A DNA stretch of 64,000 bases, from positions 41,150,682 through 41,214,681 of the forward strand of contig NC_133104.1 in NCBI RefSeq assembly GCF_022965805.1, given 5' to 3'. This document shows positions 57,003 through 64,000 of the stretch, one piece after another. Origin of the DNA: Primulina eburnea. Lineage: Eukaryota; Streptophyta; Magnoliopsida; Lamiales; Gesneriaceae. The position numbers and the translations under genes were made by a program. Each line of letters begins with the position of its first letter. The first letter of the stretch is position 1. The notes under the pieces are model-generated. The model was given only the letters and a program-made list of their open reading frames with translations. It searched no databases and was not told the DNA's origin.

Positions 57003-58256
57003 GGAAAACATCGAATGGATCTCTTTTTCGGTGTAAGATAAATACAAGATAAGCAAAGTGGAGGAACAAGGGTTGCACCTGTTCCTGGGTGACATACAGG
57101 ACACTGTTTTTCTATATGAGAATTCATCATCAGCTTTCTGCTAAAGATTTTGTGCTGAGATCCAAAACTCGAGCTTTCCATATGGGTTTTATTTGTTGTG
57201 AATTTAGTTTGAAATGTAACATTGAATTGTGAAATACACCCTACTGGTTAGCTAAGTTTGCAGTCTATGCCACTGCCAGGTTTCCTGTCTATTGTTTCTA
57301 CGTAGGTGAGGAGTATTCCGATTTCTTGATTGCTCTGTCTCTGCAGTACAATGTTTTTCACCGAACGAGTTTGATTTTGACACTCAAAATCGTATAGCAA
57401 CTGAATGGTGTGCATAACAGAGATGCAGTTCACTCACTAATTAAAATTTTGGGTCCTGCCAATACATGAAAATGTAGGCTAATCATCTGCTACACAAATG
57501 CAAGTTTACACGTTTCCCAAACAAGTGGGACGAGAACTAAGGGTTTCCACCACCCGGGGAGCATAGAAAATTCCCCCGTAAAACGTGAAGCGCCTCGAAG
57601 CGTGGATTTCGAGCTCCAAGTTTAACTTTTAGCACAAGTTTAAGTGCGAAAACGTTTTTTATTTTTAGTGTAATTATATTTATCTCAAACCAATAAATAG
57701 ATAAAAAATACATAAATATGATAAATTTAAGTTTTATGCATTAATTATCATATTTATAAAAGCATAAAAATCTCAAAATTATAATTTTTATTTGTTTTTG
57801 CAACTAGATCATATTAAAAAATACTAAATATTTGTCAAATTATTATCATTTATGCTTAATCATAACTAAAATTAAAAAATAAACATCTAAATTATAAATC
57901 TAATTTATTATTTTAAAATAAAAAAGACATTCATTCAAAATAAAAAAAATTAAAAATAAATAAATACGATTAATTATATTTAATCACATTTAATTAAACA
58001 CATTAATTATCTTTTATTCGGTCAAACTATAATTTAACCTCTTTTTTCTGTTTTTTTTTTTTTTTTTGAAACGTAGCGTTTTTGTCGTGTTTCAAACTTA
58101 AGCCTATCATCGTTCATCGTTCAGGACCACGCTAAGAAAGCCAATAAACTCGAAGATTGAGACCTCAAATTCCTCGTCAACTGCTTTTTCCGCATCCAGA
58201 AGGTTCTTTCTGGGTAAGTTGTAGAATTACTGCATTCTGGTCATGATGTTCAATCA
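57003..58256. other. 3' flank of the RRM gene and AT-rich spacer
   Basis: 3' UTR, then spacer. The segment at about 57585-58095 starts AAACGTGAAGCGCCTCGAAGCG and ends near TGAAACGTAGCGTTTTTGTCG. These share AAACG/AGCG words in inverted order, so it may be a decayed MITE, but ends and duplication were not defined. Confidence 0.4.
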
Positions 58257-59015
58257 GGGCAACTCCAACGCTGCGCCAAAATGGTGTAAAACACCATTTT
58301 GGCGCAGCTTTTGGAGCTCCAACGGGGCTGCACTATTTTGGTGAAATAGCGCAGCCCCTCTCTCCCTGCGCCAAATTTGGCGCACGGAGAGACCCTGCGC
58401 CTAATTGGCGCAGGGATCATTTTTTTTTTAAATTTTTTTAATGTGTATTTATTCTTAATTTTGTGTTTTAAAAATTGTAAATGTTATATTAAAAATTGTA
58501 AATATTATAAAATAAAAGTATAATATTTATTTTAATAATTAGATATTTAATCTTAAAAAAATTAAAAAATATAATTGTTGATTTTTAAAATATTTATTTA
58601 TTTATATTAATTATTAATATTTAAAAACTAATTTGATTTAATGATTTTTAATTAAAATAATTTAATAAAATACAAAAAATTAATATAACAATACAATTCA
58701 TAACTAAAATGAAAAAGAAAATTGAAATACAAATGCAATTTCAAATACAAATTCGAAGATAATACATAATTGAAAATTACATAGATAACAATGCGAATAA
58801 AAATATAAAAATGACAAACAAGATAAAAAAATATTATAATTATAATACTAATATTAACATTAATTATAATTATATTGTTAAATTTATAATTAAATAGTAA
58901 ACAAAAAGAATATTTTAGGAATATACTTTTTAGTGTAAGATTTGAAGTAAATGGGTTGGAGATGAATGTTATATTTGGTGCAAAAACTGCACCAAAATAG
59001 ATTTATGGGTTGAAA
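58257..59015. mobile_element. Putative MITE with GCGCCAAA palindromes
   Basis: The left end begins near GGGCAACTCCAACGCTGCGCC. A perfect 18-bp inverted repeat with a 3-nt loop lies at 58270-58308 (GCTGCGCCAAAATGGTGT / ACACCATTTTGGCGCAGC). More GGCGCA/TGCGCC words follow to about 58410. The right side has TTGGTGCAAAAACTGCACCAAAATAG (58975-59000) and GGGTTGAAAATGAC. The GCAACTCCAACG start is common in plant PIF/Harbinger-like MITEs, but the right end and TSD are uncertain. Confidence 0.5.
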
Positions 59016-60114
59016 ATGACCTAACACAACTTAAATCATAATGGCGTTTGCATGAAGAATACTAAACCCCGAGTTGCTGAAAACCTTGATTACCCTGTTC
59101 ATTCTCCTACAAAATTTAGCCCTCACCGCGTGAATTATACTCAGCACGTGCATGAATCCCACAATGACGTGAATTCTCGACTCCACGGGCAATCTCCGAT
59201 GCAGAACAGCCTTTGGATTCAATGGCCATAAAAGTGATCTTTACTGAATTCTGATCCAAATTATTCCACCCGAAGAAATTAGGGTTTTAACTTTATCCAC
59301 TAATTTTTTTGGCTAATTGATTTTCCAATAGATATTTTTAGGTTCACAGTTAGATGATATTCAGTACCAACCATATCAAAATTCAAAAATAAAAAATTTA
59401 ATACAATCTGAAAGAAATTTAAAAACCCCTTTCTTTGTCGATGATGTCTTTGTATTGTTTTTCATCTTATGCGCACTTCCATTCAAAAATTTGAGGCTAG
59501 TAAAATATCCAGCGACTGTGTTCTCACCTTGGCGCAGATCGTGAAGATGACTTTCAATTTCAAAGATCTCAGACATATTTTCCCGGGAAGAGTTGGTATC
59601 CCCGTTGAATCCCAATTTTCTTTCGCCGAGGTATAGAGTAAGAAATTTTGTCAATTTCAGCGTTCATTGAGTTAAATAACCAAGACATGACCAGATTATT
59701 TCAGCATTCCACGCTTTGAATTTTGGACCCTTTGAATTTTGGATCAGATGGATCAGGACACTTCGATTCACCCGAAAGAAGATGATCTTTGCCCTTGCCA
59801 TATCTGAACATCATGACGGACTGAGACCATGCAAGGTAATTTTGCCCGTTTAATCTGCCCTCCGTATTTATTCATGAGTTTTATATGTTTTTCTTTGTGT
59901 GTGACTCAATTTGCTGACAGATCGAATTTGCTTCATATAGTGTATTTGGGACGAAAAAACGTTGTCAATAAGCAAATAAATGGATATCATTCGAGGGAGT
60001 GATTGACCTTGCTGCCTACCAGTGCTCTAGATTTATTTTACGGAATTTGTTCGCTTATGTAAATTTAATGCTCAATCTATTCGTATAGAATCAGATTATC
60101 AAGCTGGGATTGAA
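59016..60114. other. Spacer with a retroelement fragment
   Basis: Apart from the Gag-like remnant (59500-59654) nothing was recognised. The 5' side of the transporter pseudogene falls here, but its promoter cannot be pointed to. Confidence 0.4.
59500..59654 (-). pseudogene. Ty1/copia-type Gag fragment
   Basis: The minus-strand translation includes MSEIFEIESHLHDLRQGENT followed by VAGYFTSLKFL. This matches the Gag (UBN2/retrotrans_gag) segment in which an 'I..L.QG...V..YFT.L..L' pattern is typical of plant copia elements. Only about 45 residues remain, and no adjoining retroelement parts were found. Confidence 0.55.
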
Positions 60115-62290
60115 ATTGAGGGGGGAGTTATTAAACCAGATAAAACAGAGTTCACAGAATGCTAGCGAACAACCTGGGAAATACCTTACATTATGAGGCT
60201 TGCTTTATCAGCAGGCATCGGAGGGCTATTGTTTGGTTACAACACGAGTATAGAACATTTTTATCAAATCATTTTGTTTTGCTTCTGTGAATTATTTCAT
60301 CTGTTCGATTCGTTGGAGTACAGATTTTGTTCTAGTGTAATTATATGTGAAATGATGAGAATAGTGGTGCTTATTAGGTGTTATTTCTGGTGCCCTTCTC
60401 TACAATCGGGATGACTATAAATCTGTTGATAGACATGGTTGCAGGTAGTTGACCAGTGGTCTTGCAATCCTGAGTTCCATACACTCCATGTACGAGATCC
60501 ATGACCTTTATAATTTTTGTATAGGAAACAATAGTGAGCATGGCTGTGGCAGGAGCTATCATTGCTGCTGCTTTTGGTGGTTTGATCAATGACAAGTATG
60601 GTCGAAAGAAATCCATTTTTTTGGTTGATATCCTTTTTTTTGTTGGTGCAATTGTCATGGCTGCAGCTGTGGCCCCTTGATGATAATCCTTGGACGAATC
60701 TTTGTTGGCCTAGGTGTTGGAATGGATCCTATGACAGCCCCACTTTATATCTCAGAAGCATCTCCTGCTAAAATCAGGGGAGCGTTCGTTAGCACAAATG
60801 GTTTGTTGATTACAGGAGGACAATTCTTGGCATGTCTTATCAACTGAGAATTTACTGAGGTAATTTTATGACTTTTCCAGCTTCAAGCTTTGGATGGTTA
60901 ATTTCCTTCAAGTGTGATTGGTTTTTGGTGTGGTAAAAGGCCCCTGGAACATGCCGTTCCAGCTGCTGTTCAGTTCATGTTAATGCTGTCACTTCCCGAG
61001 TCTCCAAGATGGTTATATTGGCAGGTAACAATCTCTTCAGATATTTGTACCACAACCCACATCGCTACTTTGATTTTTTTAACGTCTGTTAGGAAAACTC
61101 TGTTTAAAAATCTGCCAAATTTTATCTTTAATCTCGCAGGATGAGGTAAAAGAAGCTGGGGCCGTTCTAGAGAAAATATAACCTGAAAATGAAGTTGAAG
61201 AAGAAATGAAAGCTTTACAGTCCTCCATTGAAGCCAAGAAATCTGATGAAGGGTCTATAGGGAAGGACTTTTTCTCATAACTAAAGAATATACACGGGGA
61301 AACATCGTTGTTCGTCGAGGCCTTTATGCGGGTATCACCGTACAAGTTGCTCGACAATTTATCAGAATAAACACTGTCATGTGCTACAGTCCTACAATCG
61401 GGCAGCTTGCTGGATTCGCGTCTAACAAGACAGCCTTGGCACTGTCTCTTATTACTTATGGTCTAAATGCTATTGGCTCTGTTGTTAGCATGTTTTTTGT
61501 CGACAGATATGGGAGGCGAAGGCTGATGATTATATCTATGTTTGGTATCATCATCTTCGTTGTTGCATTATCTATCCTGTTTTACCAAGCCTCTGACCAT
61601 ACCCCACCAGTTGGCAGCTTTGAATCTCTCATTTTGGTAGAAACTCGACATGTAAAAAAAATTGCGAGCCTCAAATCCATCATCCTGAATCGCAAGTTGT
61701 GTCTGATATCATCCTCGGATTGTGCTTTTTGTTCGAATGGGGACAACAAAGTAAGATTATCTTGAATTTCATTTCCTACTAGTGCTGCTTTACATAATAC
61801 ACTTGCACTGCTCTGATTTCTGTTCTTAATCTTTCTTGGTAGTATCTTCCTTGGGCCTATTTGGCTGTTACGGATGACATAGAGGGTTTTTGTCAAGGAA
61901 AACATCGTACCTGGTACACGAAGGGTTGTCCGAGCAACTTTTGATTTTTCGCAGTCCTGCTTCTTGGGTTGTACATCATACCTTACTCTCCAGGAATGGG
62001 GACTGCACCGTGGATTGTGAATTCTGAGATTTATCCTTTGAGGTAGAGAGGCATAGGGGGAGGAATCATTGCAGGTTCCAACTGGGTTTCGAATCTTATA
62101 GCGAGCGAGACATTCTTTACTCTTATGGAAGCAATCGGTTCTTTGGGCACATTTCTTTTGTTTGCTGGATTTTCCATCATCGGACTTGTGATAATATATA
62201 TACTTGTTACAGAAACAAAGGGATGGCAGTTTGAGGAGCTGGAAAAGGGCTTCAGACCAAGATTATTTTGCAAGAAAAAAGCATTGATAC
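60115..62290 (+). pseudogene. Inositol transporter (INT4-like) pseudogene
   Basis: Sequence corresponding to a major-facilitator proton/myo-inositol symporter can be followed over 2.2 kb. Pieces include MRLALSAGIGGLLFGYNT (from 60193), [39 protein letters not shown] with [22 protein letters not shown] with [59 protein letters not shown] and [15 protein letters not shown]. The sugar-transporter signatures (GRR/K, PESPR) are visible. It is dead: the expected start at 60115 reads ATT, a TAG lies at 60163-60165, the frame is lost near 60677, a TGA sits at 60845, and TAA/TAG codons occur near 61180, 61278 and 62044. Intron-like gaps remain, so it arose by decay of a normal gene copy and not by retroposition. 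Residues agree best with INT4-type transporters. Confidence 0.85.
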
Positions 62291-63371
62291 TATCAACATA
62301 CTATATCTACAACAAAGTCTGTTTTCTCTTGGCTGTGCTCGTATGAATGGTCTCTGAGTGCTAAAACACCATAACTCAAATTGTTATAATTCACATGACA
62401 TCCAAACCACCCTTAGAAGACGATCAATGACAAACTGTTGGAATACTGGTTAGCCACCATCACATTCTGGTAGTCGAATATTGCCTTTCGAGCAAGTATT
62501 AGATTATAGTCCTAGATAATCGTCCCGAGTAAATAAAACATGAGTTGTAGCAAGCAATGTCACAACTCTAGTTTTCTTATTGTTGCAACGCACTGGAGTT
62601 GGAAATATTCCTGGGTTGATCACTTTATCTCAAATTGCATTTATACCCCTCGTGGAGCTTGGAATATTTTATTCCTACTAGAAAGAGAACACTGGAAAGT
62701 GAAAAACAAATTATAAAAACGCCCTCAAAAAATATTTTGTTCTTGTATATAACCAGTTACATCATAATTAGTGTTTTACACCTTGGAAGTTGGAACAGCA
62801 TATGGAGGGTTTCTTGAGAATTACAATATTTTCTCTGAAAATATCTTAATCTGATTTAAAACTTTCCCTCGCTAGTTCTTACCATGTAATGAAGAATATT
62901 TTGAGAAAATATTTTTCCAAATAATCGATATAATTAAAATTACGATAAAACACATGACATGAACTCACTTCTTAAATAAAATATTAAGGAAAAAAAATCT
63001 AATGACAAATAATTCAAATTTAACATTTTAAAACATTCATATATTCCAGTTTTTCTCACTTCAATATTAATATTATACATAATATATTTAAATTTTAAGA
63101 ATTGATATTTATATTCTATATCTTGTTATTTGCATTTCTCATTAAAATTTGAATTTTATATAATTATAACCATAAATTAAACCACTCAAATGTGATCATT
63201 TGTACACATCATAGCAGTTGAAAGATGAATCAAAATAGGAAAGGAAGCGTCAATAAAAACCGGTATGAAAACCATTAATTCACAAGTATATCTGGAAATA
63301 GATACCAACTGGGATTTTTTTATTATTACAACATTGCCATGAATTGTAAATACAACGAATGGAGCAAAAAA
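62291..63371. other. Spacer between the transporter pseudogene and the MO25 gene
   Basis: AT-rich, with no gene recognised. The right end (about 63250-63371) is the expected 3' UTR of the minus-strand MO25-like gene. Confidence 0.4.
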
Positions 63372-63750
63372 TTAATCACGTTCTTTGGGCTCAAGTGCAG
63401 AAATTTCTTTGACAACTTGTGCTTTATCGGCTTCAAATTGTTCATCCTCTGCATCGCAAGGAGCGAAAACCGAGTTAAAACTTTCATTGCATATATAATG
63501 ATCAAGCATTTGCATTTTCATTCATCAGTCGTACCTTTCTCGGTCTTAAAATCAGCAAAAAGGCGTAGAAGCTTGCTTCTGTTCGTCACTAGGATACCGA
63601 CAATATCTGGGGGCTTGTTCTGATTAGCCACGAATAACTGCACATATGTGATGCAAAATGAATGGCTTGTTTGAATTAGCTTAAGGGAGGATACACAAAT
63701 CGTACCTTAAAGACATGAAACGCTTCTATCTGAATGCTCTTACTCGACTC
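63372..63750 (-). CDS. MO25-like (CAB39) protein, last three exons, 5'-partial
   Basis: Minus-strand exons 63750-63706, 63637-63535 and 63448-63372, joined by GT-AG introns in frame, encode the C-terminal 73 residues. The peptide reads [49 protein letters not shown], then [17 protein letters not shown] and a final KERD. This is the conserved end of MO25/CAB39, the armadillo-like scaffold that binds STE20/LKB1-type kinases and, in plants, SIK1-type kinases for cell proliferation and polarity. All three exons are too short or too split to stand out as ORFs. The rest of the gene lies beyond the right edge. Confidence in the family is high. Confidence 0.92.
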
Positions 63751-64000
63751 CTGGCAGAAAAAGAATCCTCAGAATCAGAGAACATGATAATCGAATAAAT
63801 ATAAGACAGATTCTCTGCTGAGAAGATCACGAATGTCACAAGGATAAGACATGATTCCAATTCTCTCAGTAACTTTTGAGGGGAATTGTTGCATATTCTA
63901 ATCTAGCATAAAAGAATTCGTCCTGTGTTGGGTTCTTGATGCCATTTTAAATAAACTTTGTCGTTTAGTTTATTAATTCATTTTTCGGTTTTAAAATCTA
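63751..64000 (-). other. Intron of the MO25-like gene
   Basis: No further MO25 exon is recognised up to the window edge. It is taken as intron because the exon at 63706-63750 has a clean acceptor (CTGCCAG) on its upstream side. Confidence 0.6.

Overview
The window is nuclear DNA of a flowering plant, almost certainly a eudicot. It has intron-containing genes with GT-AG introns, AT-rich spacers, plant-specific families (LEC1-type NF-YB, HIPP, GRAS, TPD1-like, AKIN-beta) and many plant transposons. A Lamiales or asterid source is only a guess from the style of the dispersed repeats. There is no bacterial-type operon, CRISPR array, or rRNA or tRNA gene.

Left part (1-22 kb): a LINE remnant; a LEC1-like NF-YB gene on the minus strand (2407-3066); a block of Tourist-like elements with a CACTA element nested in one of them (4871-7652); a nine-exon plastid-type Nudix hydrolase (8947-12407); the SnRK1/AKIN beta subunit (15253-18305); and a small metal-binding HIPP protein (20976-22131).

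Centre (22.8-31.1 kb): a nearly full-length endogenous plant pararetrovirus (Caulimoviridae) lies on the minus strand. It has a tRNA-Met primer site, three small ORFs, coat protein, movement protein, protease-RT-RNase H, a TAV-like protein, a TATA box and poly(A) signals. The copy is broken by frameshifts and stops. The whole block sits between inverted ends beginning GGGGAAATTG that are flanked by a perfect 9-bp target duplication, TTAAAAGGA. The virus therefore lies inside a Mutator-like element, which is the most unusual structure in the window.

Right-centre (31-45 kb): a mosaic of nested transposons. It includes a Tourist-like copy that supplies the empty site for the CACTA insertion, LTR and LINE remnants, a 2.2-kb Mutator-like element with long inverted arms holding a nested hAT element, a solo LTR inside another Tourist-like element, and a TRIM element. 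A TPD1-like secreted protein gene (38428-39312) lies among them.

Right part (45-64 kb): a coiled-coil protein of unknown function (45365-48251), a PAT1-branch GRAS regulator (51071-52738), a two-RRM hnRNP-like protein with a 14-nt last coding exon (54577-57002), a decayed inositol-transporter pseudogene (60115-62290), and the last three exons of an MO25-like gene on the minus strand running off the right edge. The genes are independent plant loci with no operon logic. Exon boundaries were set by hand from splice sites, reading frame and family similarity.
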